The notes: a model not told the origin generated them from the letters alone. A stretch of 64,000 nt of DNA from Flavobacterium sp. SUN046 (GCF_028867965.1 NZ_JAPQNT010000006.1:1-64000); one strand, 5' to 3'. Positions 53,368 to 63,766 are shown, counted from the stretch's first letter. Translations and numbers: made by a program.

Positions 53368-54873
53368 TTGACTAAAAAAGCTATAAATATTGTTTGGTTC
53401 AAACGTGATTTACGTTTTACAGATCACGAACCACTTTTTATGGCGCAACAAGATGGAATTCCGACTTTATTAATTTATTTTTTTGAGCCTTCTGTAATGA
53501 ATTACGATGATTCTGATGTGCGTCATTGGCGGTTTATTTACGAATCGATACAAGAAATGCAAGTAATATTAAAATTGGTTGATACACAAATTTTCTTTTT
53601 TCATAGTGAAGTACAATCTGTTTTTGAAGAATTAATAAACGTTTATAATATAAAAACCGTTTTTTCACATCAAGAAATTGGTAATAAAGTAACATTTGAT
53701 AGAGATATTGCAATGCAATCGTTTTTTGATTTAAATAATATTCAATGGAAACAATCGCAAATGCACGGTGTAATCCGAAAGTTAAAATCAAGAAGTGAAT
53801 GGGACAAGCGTTGGGAAAAAGTAATGCGTGCCGAACCAAAAATAACCAATCTAAATACTATAAAATTTGAAAATTTAGAGGCTGATTTTTATCAAAAATT
53901 CAAAGGAAATGAACTTCCAAACGAGATTACTACTAGTAACAAAAACTTCCAACAAGGCGGCGAATATTGGGCTTGGCGCTATTTAGATAATTTTGCAAAA
54001 GAACGTCACGTAAATTATAGCAAACACATTTCTAAACCCGAATTAAGCCGAAAAGGTTGCAGCCGATTATCGCCTTATTTGACCTATGGAAATATAAGTA
54101 TGCGAATGGTTTATCAATATACGAATCAGTTTTATGAATCGTCACCCAATAAAAGAGCGATGCTAAATTTTGTTTCTCGGTTGCATTGGCATTGTCATTT
54201 TATTCAAAAATTTGAAGACGAATGCCGAATGGAATTTGAAAACGTAAATCGTGCTTATGACGGATTAATAAAACCCAAAAACGAAACCTACATAAAAGCG
54301 TGGCAAGAAGGAAAAACTGGCGTTCCAATTGTAGATGCGTGTATGCGATGTTTGGTTCAAACTGGTTACATCAATTTCAGAATGCGAGCGATGGTTGTTT
54401 CTTTTTTTACATTTAATTTATGGCAAGATTGGCGTGAATTGCATTTTTTGGCACGACAATTTTTAGATTACGAACCAGGTATTCATTATCCGCAAATTCA
54501 AATGCAATCGGGAACCACCGGAATTAATACGATACGAATTTATAGTCCGATAAAAAATTCAGAAGATCATGATTCAGAAGGAGTTTTTATCAAAAAATGG
54601 GTTCCAGAATTAGCTGAAATTCCAGCAAATCTAATTCATGAACCATGGAAATTAAATCCTATCGAGCAACAATTTTATAACTGTGAGATTGGTAAGGATT
54701 ATCCGTTTCCTATTGTGGATATTGATGAAACTCGCAAATACGCTAGTGATATTGTTTGGAGTTTCCGCAAACAAGATGCTGTAAAAGAAGAAGGAAAACG
54801 AATTTTGAAAAAACACGTTAGTAACCCGAATTCAGTTTCAAGAAATAGAATGTCAAAAAAGAAATCGAAATGA
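53368..54873 (+). CDS. Cryptochrome/photolyase family protein (class I-like)
   Basis: 501 aa; starts at TTG 53368. N-terminal photolyase domain ([16 protein letters not shown]), FAD-binding domain with [29 protein letters not shown] and the CPD-photolyase-like [25 protein letters not shown]. Trp residues expected for electron transfer are present. It may repair cyclobutane dimers or act as a light sensor; not decidable from sequence. ATGA overlap with the next gene. Confidence 0.88.
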   Translation: MTKKAINIVWFKRDLRFTDHEPLFMAQQDGIPTLLIYFFEPSVMNYDDSDVRHWRFIYESIQEMQVILKLVDTQIFFFHSEVQSVFEELINVYNIKTVFSHQEIGNKVTFDRDIAMQSFFDLNNIQWKQSQMHGVIRKLKSRSEWDKRWEKVMRAEPKITNLNTIKFENLEADFYQKFKGNELPNEITTSNKNFQQGGEYWAWRYLDNFAKERHVNYSKHISKPELSRKGCSRLSPYLTYGNISMRMVYQYTNQFYESSPNKRAMLNFVSRLHWHCHFIQKFEDECRMEFENVNRAYDGLIKPKNETYIKAWQEGKTGVPIVDACMRCLVQTGYINFRMRAMVVSFFTFNLWQDWRELHFLARQFLDYEPGIHYPQIQMQSGTTGINTIRIYSPIKNSEDHDSEGVFIKKWVPELAEIPANLIHEPWKLNPIEQQFYNCEIGKDYPFPIVDIDETRKYASDIVWSFRKQDAVKEEGKRILKKHVSNPNSVSRNRMSKKKSK

Positions 54874-55583
54874 GCGTTTTTTTAAAAGCCAATTGGGAAA
54901 ATATTGTAATGGCAAATTATGAAATTGATCCTGAAATTTTATCAAAATATTTGCCTAAAGGAGTTTATTTAGACACTTTTAATGGAAAATCATACGTTAG
55001 TTTGGTTGGATTTATGTTTAAAAACACCAAAATTTTCAATATTCCAATTTATAAATTCGGAACCTTTGAAGAAATTAATTTACGATTTTATGTTTATCGA
55101 AAAGTAGGTAATGAAATCCGTCGAGGTTGTGTTTTTATTAATGAAACTGTTCCGTACAAAGCTGTTGCTTGGCTTGCAAATTACTTATATAAAGAACATT
55201 ACACAACTATTCCAACACGTCACAAATGGAATTTTACAAATGAACTTAAAGAAATTAAGTACGAATGGTTGGTTGATAAAAAATGGAATAGTATTGAATT
55301 AACTGCTAGAAATGATGCAACAATAATGAAAGAAAACAGTTTTGAGAGCTACATCTTTGAACATTATTACGGATATACAAAATATAGCAATACGACCACA
55401 GAGGAATATCAGATTGCGCATCCAAGTTGGTTAATAAATGAAATTTTAGATTGCAAAATTGAATGTGACTTTGAAAAAATGTACGGAAATGATTTTGCAT
55501 TTTTGAATAAAATTCAACCAAAATCAATATTTCTAGCACAAGGTTCGGCAATAGAAATTAATTGGAAACGAAATAAAATTTAA
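54870..55583 (+). CDS. DUF2071 (YqjF-like) family protein
   Basis: 237 aa. N-terminal [42 protein letters not shown] and later [39 protein letters not shown] fit the DUF2071/acetoacetate-decarboxylase-like fold family. No established role. Translationally coupled to the photolyase gene upstream. Confidence 0.83.
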   Translation: MSVFLKANWENIVMANYEIDPEILSKYLPKGVYLDTFNGKSYVSLVGFMFKNTKIFNIPIYKFGTFEEINLRFYVYRKVGNEIRRGCVFINETVPYKAVAWLANYLYKEHYTTIPTRHKWNFTNELKEIKYEWLVDKKWNSIELTARNDATIMKENSFESYIFEHYYGYTKYSNTTTEEYQIAHPSWLINEILDCKIECDFEKMYGNDFAFLNKIQPKSIFLAQGSAIEINWKRNKI

Positions 55584-55585
55584 TA

Positions 55586-55729
55586 ATGAAAGGAGTAAAA
55601 AAGCAAAACCTTCCAACCAAAACCTGTATTATTTGCCAAAAACCATTCACTTGGCGAAAAAAATGGGAGAAAGTTTGGGATGAAGTAAAATATTGTAGTG
55701 ATAAATGCAGAATGAATAAAATTAAATAG
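55586..55729 (+). CDS. DUF2256-family Cys-rich small protein
   Basis: 47 aa, just 2 bases after the DUF2071 stop. Sequence pattern [34 protein letters not shown] contains two Cys pairs (CIIC and CSDKC), a small zinc-ribbon typical of DUF2256. Members are commonly encoded next to photolyase genes; function unknown. Confidence 0.85.
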   Translation: MKGVKKQNLPTKTCIICQKPFTWRKKWEKVWDEVKYCSDKCRMNKIK

Positions 55730-55730
55730 C

Positions 55731-55775
55731 CACAGATTCACAGATTTATAATCAGTATAAATCTGTGAATCTGCG
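55731..55775. repeat. Long palindromic hairpin between genes
   Basis: 20-base arms with one mismatch around a 5-base loop, built from repeats of CACAGATT. Related in sequence and layout to the palindrome at 59942. Confidence 0.75.
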
Positions 55776-55791
55776 CCAAAAAAAATATATA

Positions 55792-57327
55792 ATGTCAAAA
55801 ACGTTACGATTAATTCTCGGAGATCAATTGAATTCAAATCATTCATGGTTTAAAACTATAGATGATTCAGTTACTTATATATTGATGGAAATCCGTACAG
55901 AAACCGATTACGCCCAACATCATATTCAAAAAGTAGTTGGAATTTTCGCAGCAATGCAAGGTTTTAAAAATAATTTAATCTCTGAAAATCATAAAGTTAT
56001 CTATATTAATCTAAATGATGAAAACAACTTACAATCATTTAAAAAAAACATTCAAAACTTAATTTTAAAATATAATTTCACACATTTTGAATACCAATTT
56101 CCAGATGAATACCGAGTAGATTTAGATTTAAAAAATCTTTGTGAATCAATTTCAATTACAAATTCGGTAATAGATTCCGAACATTTTTTTACAACTCGAA
56201 ACGAATTAGGAGATTTTTTTGAAGGTAAGAAAATCTATTTGATGGAAAGTTTTTATCGTGCAATGCGAAAAAAGCACAATGTCATGATGGAAGGCGATAA
56301 GCCGCTTACAGGTCAATGGAATTATGATGGCGAAAATCGAAAAAAATTACCTAAAAACCATAAACCAATTAATCCATTAGTTTTTAATAATAATGTTTTA
56401 GAAATTTACAATGAAATTTTAAAATCCGATGTAAAAACCATTGGAACAATAGATGCTAAAAACTTTGTTTGGCCAATAAATAGAGAGCAATCATTACAAT
56501 TATTAGATTTTTTTGCTACAGAATGTTTGCAACTTTTTGGTAGCTATCAAGATGCAATGACACCAAATGAATGGTCGTTATATCATTCTAGAATTTCATT
56601 TTCGATGAATGTAAAAATGATTTCTCCGAAAGAAGTCATTAATAGGTGTATCGAAGAATGGCAAAAGCGTCCAAACGAAATAGAATTCAATCAGTTGGAA
56701 GGTTTTGTGCGTCAAATAATTGGTTGGCGCGAATACATGCGTGGAATTTATTGGAACAAAATGCCCGAGTTTGCCTCAATGAATTTTTTCAACAATCAAG
56801 AAAAATTGCCCGATTGGTTTTGGACCGGAAAAACCAAAATGAATTGTATGAAAGATGCAATAAATCAATCATTAAATTATGCTTATGCGCATCACATTCA
56901 ACGATTAATGATTACCGGGAATTTTGCATTATTGGCTGGAATTCATCCTGACGAAATTGATGCTTGGTATCTCGGAATTTATATTGATGCATTCGAATGG
57001 GTTGAAATCACTAATACTAGAGGAATGAGTCAGTTTGCCGATGGTGGAATTGTAGGAACAAAACCCTATGTAAGTTCAGCTGCTTACATAGATAAAATGA
57101 GCCATTATTGCGGTAGTTGTTTTTACAAAAAAGCAATCAAAACAGGAGAAAAAGCGTGTCCGTTTAATAGTTTGTATTGGAATTTTTACGATAGAAATGA
57201 GGATAAATTAGGCAAAAATCCTCGAATCGGAATGATGTACAATGTTTGGCGAAAAATGAAAACCGAAGACAAAACTGCGTTGTTACAACAAGCGGATTAT
57301 TATTTGAAAAATATAAATGAACTGTAA
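55792..57327 (+). CDS. FeS-type bacterial cryptochrome/photolyase
   Basis: 511 aa from the ATG at 55792 (MSKTLRLILGDQLN); the open frame goes to a GTG at 55765 inside a hairpin, so the ATG is preferred. Pattern LILGDQLNSNHSWF, QLEGFVRQIIGWREYMRGIYW, the Cys motif HYCGSCFYKKAIKTGEKACPFN and MNCMKDAINQSLNYAYAHH indicate the iron-sulphur photolyase group (PhrB-type, (6-4) repair). The Cys residues likely bind the 4Fe-4S cluster. Confidence 0.9.
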   Translation: MSKTLRLILGDQLNSNHSWFKTIDDSVTYILMEIRTETDYAQHHIQKVVGIFAAMQGFKNNLISENHKVIYINLNDENNLQSFKKNIQNLILKYNFTHFEYQFPDEYRVDLDLKNLCESISITNSVIDSEHFFTTRNELGDFFEGKKIYLMESFYRAMRKKHNVMMEGDKPLTGQWNYDGENRKKLPKNHKPINPLVFNNNVLEIYNEILKSDVKTIGTIDAKNFVWPINREQSLQLLDFFATECLQLFGSYQDAMTPNEWSLYHSRISFSMNVKMISPKEVINRCIEEWQKRPNEIEFNQLEGFVRQIIGWREYMRGIYWNKMPEFASMNFFNNQEKLPDWFWTGKTKMNCMKDAINQSLNYAYAHHIQRLMITGNFALLAGIHPDEIDAWYLGIYIDAFEWVEITNTRGMSQFADGGIVGTKPYVSSAAYIDKMSHYCGSCFYKKAIKTGEKACPFNSLYWNFYDRNEDKLGKNPRIGMMYNVWRKMKTEDKTALLQQADYYLKNINEL

Positions 57328-57389
57328 AAAAACTTTAAATGTTTTAAAGTTTATAAAGTTAAAAGTTTAAAAGTTTAAAAGAAAGAATT

Positions 57390-58682
57390 ATGAAAACTGC
57401 TATAGTTTGGTTTAAAACCGATTTAAGATTACACGATAACGAAACATTAGTAAAAGCAATTGCACAAAGCAAATCAATTATTCCAGTGTATTGTTTTGAT
57501 GAAGCACATTACGAAACTACTGAATTTGGATTTAAAAAAACAGGAAGTTTTAGAACTCAATTTATATTAGAATCATTAATTGATTTAGATGCTTCTTTAC
57601 GAAAAATAGGATCAGGATTGATAGTTTTAAAAGGAAAACCTGAAGTTGAAATTCCTAAAATTGTACAACAATATAAAGCAACTAAAGTTTTTGCAAAACG
57701 TGAAGTTTCATATGAAGAAAAACAAACTGAAGTGTTAGTTCAAAATGAGCTTTTTAAATTAAAATGTGAATTGCAAACTTTTAGTACGAGCACATTGTAT
57801 CATGCAGAAGATTTACCATTTTCGATAAAAGATATTCCAGATGTATTTTCAAATTTCAGAAAAAAAACGGAGAAAGATGCCTTTATCAGAGTATCATTTG
57901 AAGAACCAAAAGCAATCAAATCTCCTACGATTGAAGCTTTACAATTACCAACTTTAGAAGAATTAGGATTGGAATTTTTACCAATTGATTCAAGAGCCGT
58001 TTTACAATTCAAAGGTGGCGAAACCGAAGCAATCAATAGGTTAAATCATTATTTTTTTGATACCAAATGTATTTCAGAATACAAGGAAACTCGCAACGGA
58101 TTGGTTGGAGCAGATTATTCGTCTAAATTTTCTGCTTGGTTGGCTTTGGGGTGTATTTCGCCGAGATTTATTTATGATGAGCTCAAAAAGTATGAATTAA
58201 AATTCGGAGCCAATGAATCGACTTATTGGTTGGTTTTTGAATTGCTTTGGCGTGATTATTTCCGATTTATGATGAAAAAATACAATGCTAAATTTTTTCA
58301 ACAAGCTGGAATTCAAAATAAAGGAATTCCAGTTAACAAACACAATACACATCAATTACAAGAATGGATTAATGGCGAAACTGGAGTTGATTTTGTTGAT
58401 GCCAACATGATAGAATTGAAATTAACAGGATTTATGAGCAATCGTGGGCGTCAAAATGTAGCGAGTTATCTATGTAACGATTTAAAACTCGATTGGCGTT
58501 ATGGTGCAGCTTATTTTGAACAACAACTAATTGATTATGATGTTTGTAGTAATTGGGGAAATTGGGCCTATTTGGCTGGAGTAGGAAATGATCCACGAGG
58601 AAACCGATACTTCAATATTGAAAAACAAGCTTCAGATTATGATAAAAATAAAATTTATAGGAATTTGTGGTTAAAATCATAA
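57390..58682 (+). CDS. Cryptochrome DASH
   Basis: 430 aa. N-terminal TAIVWFKTDLRLHDNETLVKA, SEYKETRNGLVGADYSSKFSAWLALGCISPRFIY, and the DASH signature FMSNRGRQNVASYLCNDLKLDWRYGAAYFEQQLIDYDVCSNWGNWAYLAGVGNDPRGNRYFNI. DASH proteins repair dimers in single-stranded DNA or act as light sensors. Third photolyase-type gene of the cluster; a 62-base gap with AAGTTTAAAAG repeats separates it from the FeS enzyme gene. Confidence 0.93.
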   Translation: MKTAIVWFKTDLRLHDNETLVKAIAQSKSIIPVYCFDEAHYETTEFGFKKTGSFRTQFILESLIDLDASLRKIGSGLIVLKGKPEVEIPKIVQQYKATKVFAKREVSYEEKQTEVLVQNELFKLKCELQTFSTSTLYHAEDLPFSIKDIPDVFSNFRKKTEKDAFIRVSFEEPKAIKSPTIEALQLPTLEELGLEFLPIDSRAVLQFKGGETEAINRLNHYFFDTKCISEYKETRNGLVGADYSSKFSAWLALGCISPRFIYDELKKYELKFGANESTYWLVFELLWRDYFRFMMKKYNAKFFQQAGIQNKGIPVNKHNTHQLQEWINGETGVDFVDANMIELKLTGFMSNRGRQNVASYLCNDLKLDWRYGAAYFEQQLIDYDVCSNWGNWAYLAGVGNDPRGNRYFNIEKQASDYDKNKIYRNLWLKS

Positions 58683-58730
58683 AAAATATTCTAAAACTCT
58701 ATTTATATTTGCATAATTAATAGTATTTCA

Positions 58731-59900
58731 ATGGACAAAATATTCAACAATACCAAAGTTGCTTTCTCTTTGAAAAGCGATACCGAATTAGACAGAGCGT
58801 ATTTTCTTTTTAAAATGATTTCCAACGAGCCATTAGTTCGAATTGGAACTGCGGTAACAAATTTTGCATTAAAAGCACATTTACCAGTTGATGGATTGAT
58901 TCGCGCTACTGTTTTTGATCATTTTTGTGGTGGTGTAAATGAAATTGACTGTCTTAAAGTAGTTGATAATATGTTTACCAAAGGCGTTTCGTCGGTATTA
59001 GATTATTCAGTTGAAGGTAAAGAAGAAGAAGCACAATTTGATGCTGCGCTTGAAATGACCTTAAAAACAGTTGAATTTGCTAAAGAGCGTCAGGCCATTC
59101 CGTTTGCAGTTTTTAAACCAACTGGTTTAGGTAGACTGGATTTATATACTAAAGTAGGCGAGAAGCAACCACTTTCTGATGCTGAAAATGATGAATGGAA
59201 TAGAATCAAAGAACGTTTTGAAATTATATGTAAAACTGCACATTCTAAAAATGTGGCACTATTAATTGATGGCGAAGAAAGTTGGATGCAAGATGCAGCA
59301 GATGATTTGGTCGAAGAAATGATGCGTAAATATAATAAAGATAAGACGATAGTTTTCAACACGTTACAAATGTATCGTTGGGACAGATTGGATTATTTAA
59401 AGTCACTTCATGAAAGAGCCAAAAAAGAAGGTTTTTATATTGGAATGAAATTGGTTCGTGGTGCTTACATGGAAAAAGAACATAAAAGAGCTGAAGAAAA
59501 AGGTTATCCAACACCCATTTGTTCCTCCAAACAAGCTACCGATGACAATTTTAATGCTGCTGTAAATTACATGATGCAACATATTGATAAAATGTCAATT
59601 TTTGCAGGAACTCATAACGAAGAAAGTTCGTATAAGTTAATGGAAATGCAAGCTTCCAACGGAATTTCTAAAAATGATCACCGCATTTGGTTCGGACAGT
59701 TGTACGGAATGAGTGATAATATTAGTTACAATTTAGCCGAAAATGGTTATAATGTTGCTAAATATTTACCATTCGGACCAGTACGCGATGTGATGCCTTA
59801 CTTGATTCGTCGTGCCGAGGAAAATACTTCCGTTGCTGGACAAACTAGTCGCGAATTGAATTTATTGAAAACTGAGAGAGATAGACGAAAAGGTAAATAA
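58731..59900 (+). CDS. Proline dehydrogenase
   Basis: 389 aa. FAD-dependent (beta/alpha)8 barrel oxidising proline to pyrroline-5-carboxylate. Marks: ATVFDHFCGG, LLIDGEESWMQD, YWIGMKLVRGAYMEKE-like FYIGMKLVRGAYMEKE, and LPFGPVRDVMPYLIRRAEENTS with the two substrate-binding Arg residues. Full length for the stand-alone form; the PutA dehydrogenase half is absent. Not clearly tied to the photolyase genes upstream. Confidence 0.94.
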   Translation: MDKIFNNTKVAFSLKSDTELDRAYFLFKMISNEPLVRIGTAVTNFALKAHLPVDGLIRATVFDHFCGGVNEIDCLKVVDNMFTKGVSSVLDYSVEGKEEEAQFDAALEMTLKTVEFAKERQAIPFAVFKPTGLGRLDLYTKVGEKQPLSDAENDEWNRIKERFEIICKTAHSKNVALLIDGEESWMQDAADDLVEEMMRKYNKDKTIVFNTLQMYRWDRLDYLKSLHERAKKEGFYIGMKLVRGAYMEKEHKRAEEKGYPTPICSSKQATDDNFNAAVNYMMQHIDKMSIFAGTHNEESSYKLMEMQASNGISKNDHRIWFGQLYGMSDNISYNLAENGYNVAKYLPFGPVRDVMPYLIRRAEENTSVAGQTSRELNLLKTERDRRKGK

Positions 59901-59909
59901 AAAAATAAT

Positions 59910-59938
59910 AATCCCGAGTTAGTAGCTTGGGATTTTTA
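59910..59938 (+). terminator. Rho-independent terminator
   Basis: AATCCCGAG (59910-59918) pairs with CTTGGGATT (59925-59933), followed by T-run; ends the proline dehydrogenase transcript. Confidence 0.75.
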
Positions 59939-59941
59939 TTT

Positions 59942-59988
59942 ACCGCAAATTCGCAAATTATTTTCCTTTAAATTTGCGAATTTGCGGT
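59942..59988. repeat. Perfect 18-bp palindromic hairpin
   Basis: ACCGCAAATTCGCAAATT and its exact complement flank an 11-base AT loop. Same layout (two tandem CGCAAATT-like units per arm) as the hairpin at 55731; a dispersed REP-like family is likely. Confidence 0.8.
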
Positions 59989-59995
59989 CTTAAAC

Positions 59996-61783
59996 CTAAT
60001 ACTCACTAAACTGCAAATTGCTCAAGTTTTTATAGATACCATTTTCTATTTCAAGTAGTTCTTTATGTGTTCCTTTTTCGGCAATTTTTCCATCGTTTAG
60101 CACTAAAATTGCATCAGCGCTTCTTATCGTTGAAAGTCGATGTGCAATAATGATACTCGTTCTTCCTTCCATTAAAGTTTCTAAAGCTTGTTGTACTAAT
60201 TTTTCACTTTCGCTATCCAAAGATGATGTGGCTTCGTCTAAAATTAAAATACTTGGATTTTTCAATAAAGCACGTGCAATTGCAATACGTTGGCGCTGTC
60301 CACCAGAAAGTTTGATACCACGTTCACCAACTAAAGTTTCAAATTTCTCTGGAAAACCGTTTACAAAATCTAGAGCATTAGCTTGTTTAGCTGCAATTAG
60401 AATTTCTTCTTCGGTAGCATTTGGTTTTCCGTAAGCAATGTTTTCACGAATTGTTCCACCAAATAAAATAACATCTTGCGGAACAATACTCATATTGCCA
60501 CGAAGTTGCTCTAAATCATAATCATAAATATTTTTATCATCAATTAAAATTTGTCCGCCTTCAATATCATAAAATCGAAGTAGGAGCGAAGAGATAGTTG
60601 ATTTTCCAGCACCACTCGGACCAACAATTGCAATTTTTTGACCAAAATTTGCCGTAAAATTAACCTCTTTTAAAACCTGAATTTCTGGTCGTGAAGGATA
60701 ACTGAATTGTACGTTTTTGAAAGAAACATTTCCTTTAATCTTTTCAGTATTCTGATTTTGATTTGAATTTATTTTTTCTGGAGTTTCATCTAATAATTCG
60801 AAAACACGTTCGGTTGCTCCAACTGCTTTTTGAATTTGAGCATATAATTCCGCAATTCCACCAAAAGATGCTCCAATAAAAGTAGAATATAAAACGAATG
60901 AAATCAATTCGCCGACGCCTTTAATTTCGCCACTAATACATAAATTAACACCATACCAAACTACTGCAACAATAGCTCCGAACAAACAGAATATAATAAA
61001 AGAAGCAAAATATCCACGATAAATTCCACCTTTGATGGCTGTTTTTACCACTTCATTAATTTTTCCTTTGTAACGTGCAATTTCATACCACTCATTTGCA
61101 AAAGCTTTCACATTGGTAATTCCTTGCAAGGTTTCTTCTACAATTACCTGACTTTCGGCAACTTGATCCTGAACTTTCTTTGAAAATTTACGTATAAATC
61201 TACCAAAAATAACTGCCGCAACCGCCACAACTGGAACGATAGAAAGCATCATTAAGGTTAATTTCAAACTTATGGTTGCTAGAAAAATAATACCACCAAT
61301 AATCAAAATAAACTGACGTAAAAATTCAGCAATTGTTGTGGTTAGTGTATCTTGAATTTGTGTAATATCGGAACTTATTCTGCTGTTTAGTTCTCCAACA
61401 CGCTTTTGAGAGAAAAAGGTCATTGGCAACTTTATCAAATTGCTGTACAATGCCAATCGAATATTTGCGAGCGTATTTTCAGTAAAATTGATGAATAAGG
61501 ATAATCTAAAGAATGAAAAAATGGATTGTAAAAATAGAATAACCATCAATCCAAGTGCAATGTTTGTAGCTTTATTCAAATCTTTAGCATTCACACAATC
61601 GACTAACATTCCTAATAATTTTGGAAATGCTAAGGCCGTTGCTCCTGTTAGCAACAGAAAAACTAAACCAACGTAGAATTTCCATTTGTTATTTCCTGCG
61701 TATTTGAATATTAAAATTGCTTTATTTAAAGAACTTGCACTAAGTTTTACTTTTGGTAAATCGTTTTCTACGAATCGAGCCAT
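59996..61783 (-). CDS. ABC exporter (fused permease and ATPase)
   Basis: 595 aa. Six-helix permease domain (residues about 40-330) then ATPase: Walker A GPSGAGKST, ABC signature LSGGQRQR, Walker B ILILDEATSSLD and H-loop AHRLSTI. Resembles MsbA/lipid A or multidrug exporters; substrate not predictable. Monocistronic, inner membrane homodimer. Confidence 0.92.
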   Translation of the reverse strand: MARFVENDLPKVKLSASSLNKAILIFKYAGNNKWKFYVGLVFLLLTGATALAFPKLLGMLVDCVNAKDLNKATNIALGLMVILFLQSIFSFFRLSLFINFTENTLANIRLALYSNLIKLPMTFFSQKRVGELNSRISSDITQIQDTLTTTIAEFLRQFILIIGGIIFLATISLKLTLMMLSIVPVVAVAAVIFGRFIRKFSKKVQDQVAESQVIVEETLQGITNVKAFANEWYEIARYKGKINEVVKTAIKGGIYRGYFASFIIFCLFGAIVAVVWYGVNLCISGEIKGVGELISFVLYSTFIGASFGGIAELYAQIQKAVGATERVFELLDETPEKINSNQNQNTEKIKGNVSFKNVQFSYPSRPEIQVLKEVNFTANFGQKIAIVGPSGAGKSTISSLLLRFYDIEGGQILIDDKNIYDYDLEQLRGNMSIVPQDVILFGGTIRENIAYGKPNATEEEILIAAKQANALDFVNGFPEKFETLVGERGIKLSGGQRQRIAIARALLKNPSILILDEATSSLDSESEKLVQQALETLMEGRTSIIIAHRLSTIRSADAILVLNDGKIAEKGTHKELLEIENGIYKNLSNLQFSEY

Positions 61784-61855
61784 TTTTTTCTTGTAAAAGT
61801 AAGGAATTTATAACTTGTTAAATATTTTACAAATTATAAAGTTTTGTGAAAATAA

Positions 61856-61886
61856 AAATCCGCTTTGTTTTTACAAAACGGACTTT
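61856..61886 (-). terminator. Rho-independent terminator after the transglutaminase gene
   Basis: ATCCG-C-TTTGT pairs with ACAAA-A-CGGAC around a T4 loop. It follows the transglutaminase stop in the minus direction. Confidence 0.6.
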
Positions 61887-61904
61887 AATCTATTAAAAAA
61901 ATAG

Positions 61905-62924
61905 CTATTTTGCACTTTTTACTTTAACCACATAAGTACATATTGGATGAATTCCCAAATTAATATGTACATCATAGGTGCCTATATTGTTAAAAGTATA
62001 ATTTATTTTTATCCTATCATTTTTTAAAAGTTCTGTTTTTGGTTTGACAAATTCAATACTGCTTCCGTAATTAATTTGTAAAAAAATAGAATTGATATCA
62101 GTGGTCTTTATCTCTTTTAAGATGAATATAGTTTCTTCATTTTTTTTAACTTCTACATTCATTGTTGATGGCTCAATTGGAAAAACCGCATACTTATAAG
62201 CATTATCATAAACAATTGGAGCTATTAAAAATTCAGAAAACAATGGCTTTTGACTTAACAAAAGCCACGAATTGTCATTAGGATAATGATCTTTTGCGAA
62301 CAATTCAGGATTGGCTAAAAAATAACCATCATTATAATTAAATTCAAAAGTAAATTTACTTAAATTATAAGCACCACTAGACCAAGTTGCATCACACAAA
62401 TACCATTTATTATTGAGTTGAACAGCATTCCATGAATGATTAGGAAATTTTAATTCTGAATCTATTGAACTTTCATTTCGTCCAAAACCATCAATGATTT
62501 CGCAATTAATATTTTCTAAATTAGCTAAGGTTTTGACTAAATAAGCATAACCAGTGCAAATCGTTTTCTTTTCTTTTATAAGTTTTATAAAAACCTGATT
62601 GCTAAATGATTTATCCCATTTGTTTCGTTCTAAACTATCATTTTGATATCTACTTCTTTTTGTGATATTTTTTTTACATCCTGTATAATCACATTCAATA
62701 TTGGTGCTAACCCATGTATATATAGATCTAAATTTTTCAACATCAGAGGGCAAATTATGAGTGAGATTACGAGCAAGTCCAGGCAGATTAGATAAATCAT
62801 TACCTTTATAAGAATAGGCAATTGCATCAGCATTTTTAAAATTTATATTTTTAAAATCTGAAATTTGTGCCTCAATTTTTAACTGACTTATTAATGATAT
62901 GACCAAAAAAATCCACTTAATCAT
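61905..62924 (-). CDS. Exported transglutaminase-like protease-fold protein
   Basis: 339 aa with signal peptide (MIKWIFLVISLISQLKIEAQ). Transglutaminase-like core: Cys in TICTGYAYLV, His in NHSWNAVQL and Asp in LCDATWSSG. The C-terminal third is beta-rich. Such proteins may cross-link or cleave peptide bonds in the envelope. Its start overlaps the upstream gene's stop by 8 bases, so the two are co-translated. Confidence 0.86.
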   Translation of the reverse strand: MIKWIFLVISLISQLKIEAQISDFKNINFKNADAIAYSYKGNDLSNLPGLARNLTHNLPSDVEKFRSIYTWVSTNIECDYTGCKKNITKRSRYQNDSLERNKWDKSFSNQVFIKLIKEKKTICTGYAYLVKTLANLENINCEIIDGFGRNESSIDSELKFPNHSWNAVQLNNKWYLCDATWSSGAYNLSKFTFEFNYNDGYFLANPELFAKDHYPNDNSWLLLSQKPLFSEFLIAPIVYDNAYKYAVFPIEPSTMNVEVKKNEETIFILKEIKTTDINSIFLQINYGSSIEFVKPKTELLKNDRIKINYTFNNIGTYDVHINLGIHPICTYVVKVKSAK

Positions 62925-63651
62925 TTGTAAATAAAGATTTTATTTTTTGAAATACTGTTTTTTTAGATTTATAAACTTTATTTGTAGCAACTGCTCCCAT
63001 CATGATTCTTTGGCAGTTGTCAAGTTTAACATCATAAATCATAGTTATTGATTCATTTTCATTTTTAACTATGATTTGCTTATTTTCATAACCAACAAAT
63101 GTTACAATTAATACATCTCCATTTTTTAGTTTTTTTGGAAAAGTAAATTTACCATCAATATCTGTACTTGTTCCAATATTTTCATTCTTAAAATAGATAT
63201 TTGCTCCAGGTAATGGTCCAGATTTATCTGAAACAATTCCACTAACTGTAAATTTTTCATCAAGATTTACTGAATCAGAATCTTGTTTACTAGAACCATT
63301 TTCTACTTTAACGGTTTCATTTGTATTAGTTTTTTCTTGAGAAAAGCTATTATTAAATGATAAAATTGATAATAGCGAAATACCAAAAACACTTGAGGTA
63401 AAAGCACTTGACTTTGGCTTGTTTAATGAAGAATTAGGACTCGAATAACTTTTTAATTGTGATTCAAGAAATAATCCACAGGTTTTATTTTTTTCACTAC
63501 TAAAATAATTAAGAATTTCTTGGTCGCTCATTTTAGTAAAATCTACAACGTTTTTTTTACATGAATTACAAAATCCGCCTGTATCGGTTTTTTTAAAGGT
63601 TTTGAAATTCTCAGCACATGGTTTGTCGATTTGAATGTTAATTTTTTCCAT
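62917..63651 (-). CDS. Membrane-anchored protein with carboxypeptidase-regulatory-like domain
   Basis: 244 aa. N-terminal cytosolic part with a Cys pair (CNSCKKNVVDFTKMSD, a CxxC zinc or redox site), a hydrophobic segment (about 86-104), then a regulatory-like beta-sandwich (about 135-210: VSGIVSDKSGPLPGANIYFKN, FVGYENKQI). Likely crosses the inner membrane with the domain in the periplasm. Overlaps the transglutaminase gene, suggesting one functional pair. Confidence 0.8.
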   Translation of the reverse strand: MEKINIQIDKPCAENFKTFKKTDTGGFCNSCKKNVVDFTKMSDQEILNYFSSEKNKTCGLFLESQLKSYSSPNSSLNKPKSSAFTSSVFGISLLSILSFNNSFSQEKTNTNETVKVENGSSKQDSDSVNLDEKFTVSGIVSDKSGPLPGANIYFKNENIGTSTDIDGKFTFPKKLKNGDVLIVTFVGYENKQIIVKNENESITMIYDVKLDNCQRIMMGAVATNKVYKSKKTVFQKIKSLFTND

Positions 63652-63766
63652 CTTTAAAGTATTTAGTTTCTTATAAGATGTGTTTTTTTTAATAAAGGTT
63701 GGGATAGGTATAAAAATATTTTTATAAATAATAATTATTTTATCAAATTCTTAATTTTCTTCAAAA

